Made by a program: the position numbers and the translations under genes. The notes below the pieces were generated by a model. It saw only the letters and a list, made by a program, of their open reading frames with translations, was not told the DNA's origin and made no database searches. A DNA stretch of 64,000 nt from Saprospiraceae bacterium (lineage in GTDB: Bacteria > Bacteroidota > Bacteroidia > Chitinophagales > Saprospiraceae). Positions 45,322-55,491 of the stretch are shown piece by piece; positions within the stretch are counted from its first letter, which is position 1, and each line of letters opens with the position of its first letter. Location: contig JADJVK010000014.1 in NCBI GenBank assembly GCA_016710625.1, forward strand, positions 1-64,000, written 5' to 3'.

Positions 45322-48027
45322 ATGCTTAAAATATTCTACAAGAGTTTATTCTTTTTTCTATTAAATATTTGCTTCCAGAATTATTTGTTTTCCGAAACTA
45401 TTGATATTGCACTGAGGCTTACTACTTTAGTTAATACTAAAAAAGCTGTTGGTGATGAAATTAAATATACAATAACTATTTATAATCAAGGAGATATTGC
45501 ATTAACAAATATTGGAATTATCGATTATTTACCTGCAAATACTTTATTGAGTTCCACAAACACCAATGGATGGGTTCCTGGAGCAGGTAATATAACAGCA
45601 TCAAAAACAATCACCGATATTATTAATCCTGGAGATTCTGCAAAAATAGATATTTATATTGTTATCCAATCTGGAGCAAATGGTAGTGTTAAAAATACTG
45701 CTGAAACAGTGTCAATTCAAGATTTTAATTATATAAATAGAAGTCTGGATGAAATAGATTCTACTCCAGATGGCTTCAATACTGAAATTAATGTAAAAGA
45801 TGATGTGATCAATGAACAAGCCAAAATCAATGTTGGTGATGATGAAGATGATCATGATGTAGCTTTTATTACTGTTTCGCCAGATGTTTATGGTTACGAA
45901 TCCGTTAAATTAACAACAGATTTTAATAATGATGGGTTGGTTACAGTTGGTGATATTGTAACCTATACAATAACATATGTAAATTATGCAAATGGAGCAT
46001 CCAGTTTTCAAATAACTAATTTGTTGCCAAGTAGTGTAAGAAGAAAAGGTACTATAACTGCATCCAGTATTAATGTAACTGGTTTATCATTAAATAGTAG
46101 TTATACTGGAGCTGGGGTGAATAATTTATTAAATACTGGCGTCACTTTAGGTGTTAATGGAAAATTGGTGATAAATATTCCAGTTGAAATTAGAGGTGCT
46201 GGTAGCGGTCAGACTTTGTCAAATCAAGCTTCAGCAACAGGAACTGGAATTTCAGGCGTTGTATTAACGGATGCACTTGATAATAATACCTGTGTACCAC
46301 CTCCAAATGTAGATGTTCCTTCAGGAAGTATTTCTCAATCTTGCACAAGTGGACTTGACCCTGTTTTTTTTTCTGTATCAATAGGTAGTCCAGATGTTAG
46401 AGCTTTTAAATCAATCAAATTAACTAAAGATATTGATGTAAATGGGGTTCCATGAGTTGGGGATACTTTAACATATACCATAAATCTTTATAATGTTGGA
46501 ACAGCAAATGTAAATAATGTTCAGATTTCTGATGTTTTGAATATTGGATTGACAAGATCTGGAGCTGGTTCTTCTTCAATGTCATATAGTAATGGTTCAA
46601 TTGCTACTTTTAATTCATCATTTGATGGCATTACTAATATTAATTTATTAGGAGCTGGATCCATGTTAGAGGCAGATACTGGTTTTATTAGAATAAATTT
46701 TCCAGTAAAAGTTTTAGTAGAAGGTGGTGGTCAAACTATTGGCAATTTAGCCAATGTGACTGGAACTGAAATACTTTCCACTCCAACTGATGCCGTAGAT
46801 AATTCATTTTCTGGAGATTGTGCTCCACCAACTTGGATTTCCGTTCCAACTGGTAGTATAACTCAAACTTGTTCTATTGCATCAAATGATAGTACTTTCG
46901 TTACCATTTTAATGGGAACTCCTGTTGTTCAAAATTATAAAACAGTTCGTTGGTTTCCAGCATCTACAAATTCAACAGGATTACCGGCTGTGAATGATAC
47001 TTTGCTATATACTATAGCTTGTTTTAATACTGGAACTGCTAATATACAAGATTTTCAAATTATCGATACATTACCTATTGGTTTACAGAGAATTGGCGTT
47101 TCAAATTTAAGTGCTACTTCTGGCACAAATGCTTTGTTTAATACGAATTATCCAACTTCAAGCTATAATGTTTTAGTTCCAAATAATCAAAATAAGCCTA
47201 TTTTATTAAAAGCAAATGGTTATTTATATGTAAATATTAGAGTATTAGTTACAGCTGCCGCCTCAGGATTGGTTTTGAGCAATCAGGCTTATATTACTGG
47301 AACTAGTTTTACAACGCAGCTAACAGATACAAAGGATTATAATACAGCTCCTCCAATTTTGATTGATCCAGTTAGACCTGAACTTAGAACTAATGTTCTA
47401 AATAGTTATATTCAAAATAATCAAACAGCTGAATATGACCCGACTTTAATCACCATTAGTACTTTATTGCCAGTTGATTTAGTTAATTTTAAAGTGGAAA
47501 AAGTAAATGAGGAATCTCTATTGACCTGGACAGTTGAAAATGAAAATATTTGGGGTTATGAAGTTGAAAAAAGCAAAGATGGAATCAATTTTTTCAATAT
47601 TGGTTTTCAAAGTGCACATAATTTAGGTGCACTGAACTACTATCATTTTACAGATAAATATCCTTATGCAAATGGAAATTACTATCGACTGAAAATTGTA
47701 GAGAAATCATCAAAATTCGGCTTTTCGAAAGTAATTTATTTGAATTTTAATGACTTAAAGAGTGCTGATTTAATAGTTTACCCTAATCCAGTTGTTGATA
47801 ATCAAATCAATATATTTGTGGATAATATTTCAAACGGAAATTATAATTTAAATATTATTGATGGATTAGGTAAGGTATTGTATAATAATCTGTTAGAAGT
47901 AAATGACAATAGATTGAATGAAAATATAGGATTCTCAAAAGAATTTCATTCAGGCTTTTATTTTATATATCTGAAAAATGAGAATGGGAATAGTTTTGTA
48001 AAAAGAATTCTTGTAAATAATGAGTAA
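45322..48027 (+). CDS. Secreted DUF11-repeat protein with T9SS tail (in-frame TGA at 46453)
   Basis: The signal peptide is M-L-K-I-F-Y-K-S-L-F-F-F to about residue 25. At least four DUF11-like repeats follow (each with V-G-D-x-x-x-Y-T-I and a G-x-x-L-x-N-x-A motif), then a linker and a T9SS type A sorting domain (V-Y-P-N-P-V at about 47785, ending V-K-R-I-L-V-N-N-E). These repeats usually build long cell-surface stalks or adhesins. A TGA at 46453-46455 splits the gene, but the frame continues at once with V-G-D-T-L-T-Y-T-I, a normal repeat start, so a single base substitution explains it. A strong bidirectional terminator follows. Confidence 0.82.
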
Positions 48028-48066
48028 AAAAATAAGGGTTGCCAAATCGGCAACCCTTATTTTTTT
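48028..48066. terminator. Bidirectional Rho-independent terminator
   Basis: A perfect AATAAGGGTTGCC/GGCAACCCTTATT stem with a 5-base loop and A/T runs on both sides, between the convergent DUF11 and porT genes. Confidence 0.92.
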
Positions 48067-48766
48067 ATCCTTCGAAGTTAAGCGATATTGTGAAAACCCT
48101 TGACATGACTTTTTCTAAAACATTAGATTGGTCAATTCTTTTATCATAAATTAGGATATTGTTAATACCTTGAGAAACTTTAAATTCGGGTGAAAAGATG
48201 AAATATGGGAAATAAAATTGCATTCCAAAACCATATTCATAAGAAAAGTCAGATGGGGAAATTTTCACCAAATCCTTTGCTTGTCTAGTCCTAGAATCAC
48301 TTGCTACGTCAAAAGTGTATTTCACACCACCTATTACGAATACTCTCATGTCATTGAATGGAGCAGATTTGTATCTCACATGAAATGGCATATCTACAAA
48401 AACAGATTCCACTTTTCTTTCATTAAATGATCCTGTATTAGAAAAATAGGTCAAATTTCTTTCTGCAAAGGACAAAGTTGGTAAAAAACGAATATCAAAA
48501 TATTCTCCTAATTTCAAATTGGTGATAATTCCTAAATTAAAACCTGGTCCTCTTTCTGGTTCTACAACTCTGATTGTATCATTTGATAAAAATGATTTTG
48601 ATTTAAAAACCCTATAGTCAGAGGAGTTGAATCCAAGTGTAATACCAAAAAAATAGGGCTTTGATTTAAAGTCCAAATAATTTGTATTTCCTCTTTGTGC
48701 AAAAATACTTGTTGAAACCAATATTAAAATAGCAAAAATTATTTGTTGCCTTGATAAATGGAACAT
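48065..48766 (-). CDS. porT: PorT family outer-membrane protein (type IX secretion)
   Basis: 233 residues with a signal peptide (cleavage near I-F-A-Q) and an 8-stranded outer-membrane barrel pattern: alternating hydrophobic strands such as F-D-I-R-F-L-P-T-L-S-F, V-F-V-D-M-P-F-H-V-R-Y-K and an aromatic C-terminus. PorT/SprT is needed for type IX secretion and gliding in Bacteroidota. Its location directly after ubiE matches the ubiE-porT order I know from Flavobacterium-type genomes. The 28-bp overlap with ubiE indicates translational coupling. The T9SS-tagged proteins elsewhere in this window would be clients. Confidence 0.85.
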   Translation of the reverse strand: MFHLSRQQIIFAILILVSTSIFAQRGNTNYLDFKSKPYFFGITLGFNSSDYRVFKSKSFLSNDTIRVVEPERGPGFNLGIITNLKLGEYFDIRFLPTLSFAERNLTYFSNTGSFNERKVESVFVDMPFHVRYKSAPFNDMRVFVIGGVKYTFDVASDSRTRQAKDLVKISPSDFSYEYGFGMQFYFPYFIFSPEFKVSQGINNILIYDKRIDQSNVLEKVMSRVFTISLNFEG

Positions 48767-49467
48767 ATTCCTAAAGTTAATGATTGTTTTTGATTATTGA
48801 TAAATCCTAGATTAGCCAATTTCTTTATAAAAGCCTCATTATCAGGAAATGCCTGAACTGACTCATATAAATAGCTATATGCACGATTATCTTTTGATGT
48901 TAAACGACCAATTGTTGGTAAAATGTATTTAAAATAGAAATTATAAATTTGTTTAAATGGAAAAATACTTGGTTTAGAGAATTCTAATACTACTAATCTG
49001 CCATTTGGTTTCAAAACTCTATAAATTTCTTTCAATCCCTTATCCAAATTTTCAAAATTTCGAACGCCAAAAGCAACAGTCACTGCATCGAAAGAATTAT
49101 CCTCAAATCTTAAGTTTTCGGAATCTCCTAATTCTAAATGAATTTGATTTGACAAATGCTTTTGTTCAATTTTGTTTTTCCCGATTTCTAACATTTGCTT
49201 AGAAATATCTACTCCAATTATGGTATCTGGGTGTAATAAATCCATCGTCATCAATGCAACATCACCAGTTCCCGTTGCAACATCCAAAATATATTTAGGT
49301 TGGATATCTTTGAGTTGATTTATCGCTTTTTTCCGCCAACTTTGGTCAATTCCCAAGGATAATACTCTGTTGAGTAAATCATAATTATTGGCAATATTGT
49401 CAAACATAGTGGCAACTTGCTGTTTTTTTTCTTGGTCTTGATGATAAGGTTTAACTAGTTCTGACAT
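48739..49467 (-). CDS. ubiE: Demethylmenaquinone methyltransferase
   Basis: 242 residues. The SAM-binding motif I is I-L-D-V-A-T-G-T-G-D-V-A-L (about residues 58-70), followed by G-V-D-I-S-K-Q-M-L and F-G-V-R-N-F, and V-L-E-F-S-K-P. It methylates demethylmenaquinone in the last step of menaquinone synthesis (menG function, since the phylum lacks ubiquinone), completing the futalosine route represented here by mqnE. It has its own promoter within the 3' end of mutS2 and is followed by porT with overlap. Confidence 0.93.
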   Translation of the reverse strand: MSELVKPYHQDQEKKQQVATMFDNIANNYDLLNRVLSLGIDQSWRKKAINQLKDIQPKYILDVATGTGDVALMTMDLLHPDTIIGVDISKQMLEIGKNKIEQKHLSNQIHLELGDSENLRFEDNSFDAVTVAFGVRNFENLDKGLKEIYRVLKPNGRLVVLEFSKPSIFPFKQIYNFYFKYILPTIGRLTSKDNRAYSYLYESVQAFPDNEAFIKKLANLGFINNQKQSLTLGICSIYQGNK

Positions 49468-49484
49468 TTTTTTATTTGAGACTG

Positions 49485-49515
49485 CAAAGTTAGTCTATAA
49501 ATTATAATAATTCAA
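49485..49515 (-). promoter_or_regulatory. Promoter (TTG-N20-TAACTTTG) of ubiE-porT
   Basis: On the minus strand TTG (49513-49515) and TAACTTTG (49485-49492) are 20 bp apart, matching the Bacteroidota consensus. The -33 element lies within the last codons of mutS2; the -7 box ends 17 bp before the ubiE ATG. Confidence 0.55.
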
Positions 49516-51889
49516 CATTTGTTATACCATCACCACCAAATTCTGGTGATGGATGCGAAATACTTTTGATTCCTTTATATTCTTTAATTTTTTGTTTAAC
49601 AGCTTTTCTTAAGATTCCGTCCCCTTTTCCATGAAGAATTTGTATAGAATTGGAACTATTAATAAATGCTTTATCCACAAAAACTTCCAATGCTTTTAAG
49701 GCATCTGGCATTCTTAAACCCCTCAAATCAATTTTAGCATCAAATTTTGCACCATCAGTTACAATATCTTTTTTTACTTTAAGCTCTTGTCTTTCAAGTG
49801 GTTCATTAATGGAAACTAAATCAAGTAAACGAATGGTCATGGTCATATCGCCAATGATGACCATTGCTTTTTCGCCATCTTTATCCAATTTAATTATTTT
49901 CCCATTTGCTCCTCCAGCTCTCAATCTGACGAAATCGCCTTCTGCTAATTTTTTGGTGGATAGTTTTCCATGATGTTTTACGATTTCATCTGTAATCTGT
50001 TTAGCTGCTTCCATTGCTTTTTCTTTGTCCAATTTTGCTTTTTCAGCAGCTTCCTGAGCTTTTTCCATATTTTTCTGATTTCTAAGCTCTTTCACTAGTT
50101 TTTCTAGCATTCTAACTTGGTCATCAGCTTTTTGAATTTCAGTTTCCTTGATATCTAATTTGTGTTTTTTTCGTTTATACTCTAGCTCTTTGTGCATTTC
50201 TTCATAACTATGAATTAGTTTTTGCAATTTTTTTTGCTTTTCGTCTAATTCATTTAATTGATCTTGAAGGTCATTTCTTTCTCTCAATAAATCTATAAGT
50301 AGCTCATCTACAGCATTTTCATTCTTTCCTATTCTTTTTCTAGCATAGTTTATGATGGAATCTGGCAGTCCATTTTTATTGGCTATTTCGAAAGCAAACG
50401 AACTGCCCGGTCTCCCAATAATTAATTCATAAGTAGGAGAGAGTGTTTCTGTATCAAAATTCATGCAGCCATTTAAGATACTTTCTGATTTGAAAGCAAA
50501 CATTTTAAGGTTCCCAAAGTGGGTCGTAATTACACCATAAACACCTTTTTGGTTTAGCTCTTTCAATATACCCTCTGCGATAGCACCACCCATTTTTGGG
50601 TCAGTACCAGAACCAAATTCATCAATTAAGATGAGTGATTTGTCGTTTGCATTTTCAACAAATTCCTTTGCATTTTTTAATCTTGAACTATAAGTACTCA
50701 ATTCATCTTCCAAAGATTGTTGGTCACCAATATCTCCAAAAATATTTTCAAAAACTCCAATTTCAGATAATGGATCCATTGGTACAAGATTGCCACTTTG
50801 CAACATTAATTGTATCAACCCAATAGCTTTCAAAGTAATAGATTTTCCACCAGCATTAGGTCCACTAATAACGACAATTCTATTTTTGCCAAATAATTGA
50901 AAATTAAAGGGAATCGTTTTTTTATCTATTTTTTGATTTTTTAGGTAAAGCAGAGGATGAAAAGCCTTTAAAACAGAAAAATGTGGCTTTTCCTTAAGTA
51001 TTGGTTTAACTGCTTTTAATCTTATTGCTAGCCTTGCTTTTGCATATATCACATCCATTCTAACAATAATTGATTGATATTGTCGAATAGCAGGTGCATA
51101 AGGTCGTAGCTTGGCACTCAATTCTTTTAAAATCCTATAAATTTCTCTTTTCTCTTCTTGTTCTAATTCGATAATTTCATTATTGATCTCTATAACTGCT
51201 TCTGGTTCGATAAATGTGGTTTTTCCAGAAGTGGACTCATCATGAATAATTCCTTTTACTTTTCTTTTATGTTCGGCAGGAACACTCAGTACACGTCGTC
51301 CATTTTTTACTGATTCAACATTTTCAGTCAAAAAGCCTTTGGATCTGAAATCGCTAATACAATTTTTGAAAACTCTATCCAAATCCCTTTGAAATGACTG
51401 AATTTGCCTTCTAATCATTGTAAGTTCTAGGGAAGCATCGGATTTGATTTCGCCATTTTCATCGATAACTCTTACAATTTCTCTTTGTAGAAAATCATCA
51501 AATGGGACAACTCGAACGATTTTATATAGATTAGGATAAATATCTTGTCTAGAAATATTTAAAAAGGAATATATTTTTGAAGCAATCCGTAGGATAATAT
51601 TGATTCGTTGTAAGGATTCGATAGATAAAACATAGCCATCAATTTCTAATAACTTCAAATCAGGCAAACTATCAAAATAATTACTTACCGGAAATGGATC
51701 TACGGATTGGAGTGATAATTTCATTTCTGAAACTTCATCCAATTTGCTTTCAATCACACATAGATCAGTTTCAAATTGTAAATTATCAAAATAAATAGAT
51801 GCCAATTCTCCATTACATTCCTCCTTTAAGTAATGTACAATCTTATCAAATTCAATAGAATTCACTATGTTACTTGGATATAAATTCAT
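49502..51889 (-). CDS. mutS2: MutS2 family ATPase with Smr nuclease domain
   Basis: 795 residues, normal for MutS2. The ABC-type ATPase core has Walker A G-P-N-A-G-G-K-S (about residue 342), then D-E-L-S-T-Y-S-S-R-L and D-E-F-G-S-G-T-D-P. A long coiled-coil lever (about 510-630) leads to a KOW-like segment and the C-terminal Smr domain with D-L-R-G and L-H-G-K-G-D-G-I-L (His/Asp/Gly of the nuclease). MutS2 acts in suppressing recombination and/or splitting collided ribosomes, as shown in other bacteria; it lacks the mismatch-recognition domain of MutS1. It is monocistronic here. Confidence 0.92.
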   Translation of the reverse strand: MNLYPSNIVNSIEFDKIVHYLKEECNGELASIYFDNLQFETDLCVIESKLDEVSEMKLSLQSVDPFPVSNYFDSLPDLKLLEIDGYVLSIESLQRINIILRIASKIYSFLNISRQDIYPNLYKIVRVVPFDDFLQREIVRVIDENGEIKSDASLELTMIRRQIQSFQRDLDRVFKNCISDFRSKGFLTENVESVKNGRRVLSVPAEHKRKVKGIIHDESTSGKTTFIEPEAVIEINNEIIELEQEEKREIYRILKELSAKLRPYAPAIRQYQSIIVRMDVIYAKARLAIRLKAVKPILKEKPHFSVLKAFHPLLYLKNQKIDKKTIPFNFQLFGKNRIVVISGPNAGGKSITLKAIGLIQLMLQSGNLVPMDPLSEIGVFENIFGDIGDQQSLEDELSTYSSRLKNAKEFVENANDKSLILIDEFGSGTDPKMGGAIAEGILKELNQKGVYGVITTHFGNLKMFAFKSESILNGCMNFDTETLSPTYELIIGRPGSSFAFEIANKNGLPDSIINYARKRIGKNENAVDELLIDLLRERNDLQDQLNELDEKQKKLQKLIHSYEEMHKELEYKRKKHKLDIKETEIQKADDQVRMLEKLVKELRNQKNMEKAQEAAEKAKLDKEKAMEAAKQITDEIVKHHGKLSTKKLAEGDFVRLRAGGANGKIIKLDKDGEKAMVIIGDMTMTIRLLDLVSINEPLERQELKVKKDIVTDGAKFDAKIDLRGLRMPDALKALEVFVDKAFINSSNSIQILHGKGDGILRKAVKQKIKEYKGIKSISHPSPEFGGDGITNVELL

Positions 51890-52196
51890 TTTATTTTTTA
51901 AAATTCAAAAAAAAATACTTAAACTTAAAATTTAATATTATATAAAATATTTAAGTTCAATCTCAATTAAGTAATTATTAAACAATAGTATTTATATTAA
52001 ATAAATATTTAAATTAAAAATTTCATTAATATAAGTTATTGGAAATTAGGGAAATATATTTTTATTTTGATTAATTAGGTATTAATATTGTATAGATTAG
52101 TGTATAATCAGTTTTTATTAGAAATAAATTAAAAACAATTATTTATTAAAAATTTATAAAATATAATACCGACAAAGGTAAATCGAACTTCACACT
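51890..52196. other. AT-rich 307-bp spacer
   Basis: More than 80 percent A/T by eye, between the divergent mutS2 and a lipoprotein gene. I see no RNA, hairpin with T run, or promoter pair that I can support. Confidence 0.5.
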
Positions 52197-52865
52197 ATGA
52201 GGATTAAATTACTAATTTTTTTGAGCATTGTTTTTTTGATTTCTTGTGGAAAAGAAACAATTGTAATCAATAATAGTTCAGAATCAAATTCATTTGATAA
52301 TTTAAAAGTTAATCAGAAATTAAAATTTGTTTTATATATTGCTAATACAAATGATGTTAACGATTTTAAATATCAAAAAGATACATTGATTTGGGAAGTG
52401 AAAAGTATCAATAATAATTCAATCCTTATTGATGAATATTTAAGTCAAGGTAGCAATTCTTTAAGCGGAAATAATCTAATTTCTCATGCTGACGAAACAT
52501 TTGGATTTATAATCAATAAATTAGATAATAATTATTTGGTCAGTAGTAATGATGAAAGAAAATCATCCAGAATCTTATTTAATCAAAATCAATTTAAATT
52601 AAATAAAGTTCTTTCCAATTCACCAATCATAAAATTGGATAATTGGTTGCCAAATGCATCTTTAGAATCATCAGAAGGATCCATTATAGATGCATCCATA
52701 CATTCAAAGAAATATGACCAATTAAATATAATAATTGATAATACTTCTTTGAAAATATCGAATATTGGTTCTTATTTTATTTATTCACCCAAAGGATTGA
52801 TCTTGAGAACTTTGCAGTACAATACTTTTAATCATACTGCTTACGGTTGGGATATGCTCAACTAA
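52197..52865 (+). CDS. Lipoprotein of unknown function
   Basis: 222 residues. The signal peptide ends in the lipobox L-I-S-C (Cys about 17), so it should be anchored to the inner or outer membrane. The mature part has no Cys clusters and alternates short polar loops (N-N-S-S-E-S-N-S) with beta-strand-like segments (L-K-F-V-L-Y-I-A-N-T). The last segment I-S-N-I-G-S-Y-F-I-Y-S-P-K-G-L resembles small beta-sandwich lipoproteins. I recognise no family. It is convergent with the next gene: its stop abuts that gene's stop with no gap. Confidence 0.65.
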   Translation: MRIKLLIFLSIVFLISCGKETIVINNSSESNSFDNLKVNQKLKFVLYIANTNDVNDFKYQKDTLIWEVKSINNNSILIDEYLSQGSNSLSGNNLISHADETFGFIINKLDNNYLVSSNDERKSSRILFNQNQFKLNKVLSNSPIIKLDNWLPNASLESSEGSIIDASIHSKKYDQLNIIIDNTSLKISNIGSYFIYSPKGLILRTLQYNTFNHTAYGWDMLN

Positions 52866-53384
52866 TTATTTTGCAAGAATTTTTATATTCTTTGATTTTA
52901 TTAAAGCACCCCTTTTTAGTATTTTTCTTACTTCTGGGTCATAATATAACATTCTCATAAAGGAAATGATCGAAGGAAATAAATCGAAATTAGATTTTGT
53001 ATTTGCTAAAATCGAACAAGTATTATCTAAAATTTCCTTTCTTTCAGAATTGGATTGACCTAAAAATGGAACACCAATTTCCAGCATAGAAATAATTTTA
53101 GTTGTAGCAACTGTATCACCGAAATCTACAAATATAGAAATACTCTTACCTTGAGCATACATTGCATCAAAATTAGATACTGAAACGGCATGATCTATTT
53201 CCAAATTCTTTGCTGTATCATTTAGCATTTTCACTCTTTCCGATTGAATATCATAAATAAATGATATCTTTCGTTGGTGTTTGGAGGTGAAGCTATGATA
53301 CATCGATGAAATCGATGAAAGTGTATTTTTTACAGAAGCATCATCTAAGTTGATTACATCAACAAAAACATTAAACGGTGTCAT
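52866..53384 (-). CDS. Conserved protein of unknown function (GT-B-like C-terminal segment?)
   Basis: 172 residues without signal peptide or membrane helix. V-F-V-D-V-I-N-L-D-D-A opens the protein. The stretch D-A-M-Y-A-Q-G-K-S-I-S-I-F-V-D-F and T-K-I-I-S-M-L-E-I-G-V-P-F-L-G-Q has the look of the sugar-nucleotide-binding half of GT-B glycosyltransferases (a repeated G-V-P pattern), but the catalytic N-terminal half is absent, so an enzyme is unlikely. It could instead be an N-terminally trimmed relative or a regulator. No neighbour gives a functional hint. Confidence 0.5.
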   Translation of the reverse strand: MTPFNVFVDVINLDDASVKNTLSSISSMYHSFTSKHQRKISFIYDIQSERVKMLNDTAKNLEIDHAVSVSNFDAMYAQGKSISIFVDFGDTVATTKIISMLEIGVPFLGQSNSERKEILDNTCSILANTKSNFDLFPSIISFMRMLYYDPEVRKILKRGALIKSKNIKILAK

Positions 53385-53520
53385 AAACGCAAAATATATT
53401 ATTGTAAACGAAACTTGATGCGGAGTAAATAAAAATACTGGTGTGAAATTCTACGGCAAATATAAACACTAAATTTACATTTATACTAAAATATTAATTT
53501 TTTTTGTGACATCGAACTTC

Positions 53521-54918
53521 TTAATTCGGTAGATAAAATTTTAACAAATCATGTAACTTGTCTGTTTTCAACTTCTTATTAATAATTATTTTATTTTTTT
53601 CTAACAAATAAATAACAGGCAAATTTGAGACATTGTATAACATATGATAATTGGATTCTAAATACGGGTCCACTCCGATTATCCACCCATAACCATTTGC
53701 TTTAGCATACTCCCAGCATAGGGGATATGAGCTATTTTTTCTTGCACAAATACCAACTATTTCAAGCCCTTTATCTTTATATTCTTTATAAATGTTATTC
53801 AAAATTGGTAGGCTTTTTTGACAAACTTTACAATCAGGATCCCAAAATACTAATAATGTAAACTTAGCATTTATGCTGTGAAGATTCATTTTTGTAGAGT
53901 CAGGTAATGTAAATGTAATGTCAGGAGCAAAATTTCCTATCGTATTGTTTTCTAATAAATTAGCAATTGAATTGAATTTTTCAATATCTTCATTGCTCGT
54001 CCAATAGAACTTTTTATTTAATATATAATTTCGAATAACATGAATGTACGTTTTTTCATAAAATGGATTTGGATTGTCACTTAAGAAATTAACAATATCT
54101 GAGCAAACTATCTTATAAAAGGAACTATCATTAGCGGATTCGATTCTAGAAATAAAATAATCTAATTTATTAATTGATGTGTCGGAACCAAAATTTAAAC
54201 TTAATTGCAGAAACTTTTCTAGGCGATCCATATAATTTGGGGCATTGATAATTTTTTTATTATCCAAATCGTAATAATTAATATAATTATTTAGCACATA
54301 TAAAGATTGTTGCTTTCTATCTAACCCTCGAATCTGTGATGGAAATTTAAATTCATATTTTAAATTTTGTAGTGATTTTAGCAATTTAAAGCCACTTTTT
54401 TCTACAATTTGATTAAAAATACTATCTCTATCATGCATCGTTTTCGTTATATCTTCATAGATAGTTTTTTTCATGCCGAGGTTTCCATTCGTTTCGCTGA
54501 TCTTTAGTAATTCTTTAAAATTTTCAAATTTTACATCAGATAAGTAATCTAATTTTTGAATTTCATACCAAGCCTGATTCATTTCAGAATTAGTAGCTAT
54601 ACTATCAAAGTTGAGTTTTCTATGAATATTAATTTCAGTGGGTTTATGATCATTGATGATTTGCCATTTGATGTTGTTCGCTTCGTTTAAAACAGAAATG
54701 AGCTCTATTTGCTTTATTTTAGATTCATTAATTTGGAATTGATTATTGATATCTTTTTTTAAAGTATCTAAAACATACATATTTTTTCCAAAATGATAAA
54801 TTGCTACCAAGCTATTTACAGAATCATAACCAATTAAATTTATTTTAAATTGATTTTGTGAAAAAATATTGCTAAATAGTTGCAAAGCAAAAAATAATAT
54901 GATTAATTTTTTCATCAT
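53521..54918 (-). CDS. TlpA-like thioredoxin-fold envelope protein
   Basis: 465 residues from the M-M-K-K-L start (54918); the upstream ATG at 54981 is discarded because it precedes the signal peptide (L-F-S-N-I-F-S-Q). The N-terminal part matches DUF4369/DUF5106-like helical and beta regions. The C-terminal AhpC/TSA-Redoxin domain (about 335-465) has F-W-D-P-D-C-K-V-C-Q-K-S-L-P, an active-site C-x-x-C, and the cis-Pro in N-L-P-V-I-Y-L. It should act outside the cytoplasm as a thiol-disulfide oxidoreductase, for example in cytochrome c maturation or cysteine redox control. It is a single gene with spacers on both sides. Confidence 0.8.
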   Translation of the reverse strand: MMKKLIILFFALQLFSNIFSQNQFKINLIGYDSVNSLVAIYHFGKNMYVLDTLKKDINNQFQINESKIKQIELISVLNEANNIKWQIINDHKPTEINIHRKLNFDSIATNSEMNQAWYEIQKLDYLSDVKFENFKELLKISETNGNLGMKKTIYEDITKTMHDRDSIFNQIVEKSGFKLLKSLQNLKYEFKFPSQIRGLDRKQQSLYVLNNYINYYDLDNKKIINAPNYMDRLEKFLQLSLNFGSDTSINKLDYFISRIESANDSSFYKIVCSDIVNFLSDNPNPFYEKTYIHVIRNYILNKKFYWTSNEDIEKFNSIANLLENNTIGNFAPDITFTLPDSTKMNLHSINAKFTLLVFWDPDCKVCQKSLPILNNIYKEYKDKGLEIVGICARKNSSYPLCWEYAKANGYGWIIGVDPYLESNYHMLYNVSNLPVIYLLEKNKIIINKKLKTDKLHDLLKFYLPN

Positions 54919-55089
54919 TTGTATTTTGGATTTAATACTTCTAATAAATTTTATTGTTTCATATTTTAACAGTAAATACAAAGTATTAATAATAATGTGA
55001 TAAATAATTATATTTTACATTAAGAAGTAAATTTGAAATATTATATAAATTTCTTTAAAAAAACTTATTTTTTATATTTAAAATTTTGT

Positions 55090-55097
55090 AACTTTCG
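55090..55097 (+). promoter_or_regulatory. Candidate -7 promoter box (one mismatch)
   Basis: TAACTTTC differs from TAnnTTTG at the last base, 40 bp before the ATG of the small helix-turn-helix gene. Confidence 0.3.
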
Positions 55098-55137
55098 GAT
55101 GAATTAGTTCAATATTTATTCACTAAATTTTATAAAC

Positions 55138-55383
55138 ATGAATATTACATTTGAAGAGTTAAGAAAATTGAAGCATAGCTTACCTCATGGTAGTATCGCT
55201 AGAATTGCAAATGAGCTAAATGTAGATGAACAACATGTAAGGAATTTCTTTGGTGCTCAAAAGTTTGCTCATGACGATGCAACTGATTGGCATTATGAAC
55301 CTGGTCCGGACGGTGGAATTATTAATATGACTGATACTAGTATTCTTGACAAAGCAAGAGCTATTTTATCTGAGAGTGTTTAA
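55138..55383 (+). CDS. Small helix-turn-helix protein, 81 aa
   Basis: 81 residues. A helix-turn-helix-like segment G-S-I-A-R-I-A-N-E-L-N-V-D-E-Q-H-V-R-N-F-F occupies about residues 18-40, with the polar turn L-N-V-D. The rest is acidic and Gly-rich (E-P-G-P-D-G-G-I-I-N). I know similar short proteins as conserved hypotheticals across Bacteroidota; DNA binding is suggested by the motif only. It has its own promoter box and a strong terminator, so it is expressed alone and may be abundant. Confidence 0.75.
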   Translation: MNITFEELRKLKHSLPHGSIARIANELNVDEQHVRNFFGAQKFAHDDATDWHYEPGPDGGIINMTDTSILDKARAILSESV

Positions 55384-55410
55384 TTATTTAAATTCAAATA
55401 AAAAAATCAA

Positions 55411-55442
55411 AAAAGAGAGATTACATTGTAATCTCTCTTTTT
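55411..55442 (+). terminator. Rho-independent terminator
   Basis: A perfect AAAGAGAGATTAC/GTAATCTCTCTTT stem with a 4-base loop, then a T tail, 27 bp after the helix-turn-helix gene. The flanking A run allows action in both directions. Confidence 0.9.
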
Positions 55443-55491
55443 GCTTTTAGTGAAAAATCGATTAAGAATTTAATTATAAATTCAATGAATA

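Noticed and set aside
46453..46455. UGA recoding or selenocysteine
   Set aside because: No SECIS-like hairpin follows, the position is not a Cys in the other repeats, and TGA is an ordinary stop in this genome.
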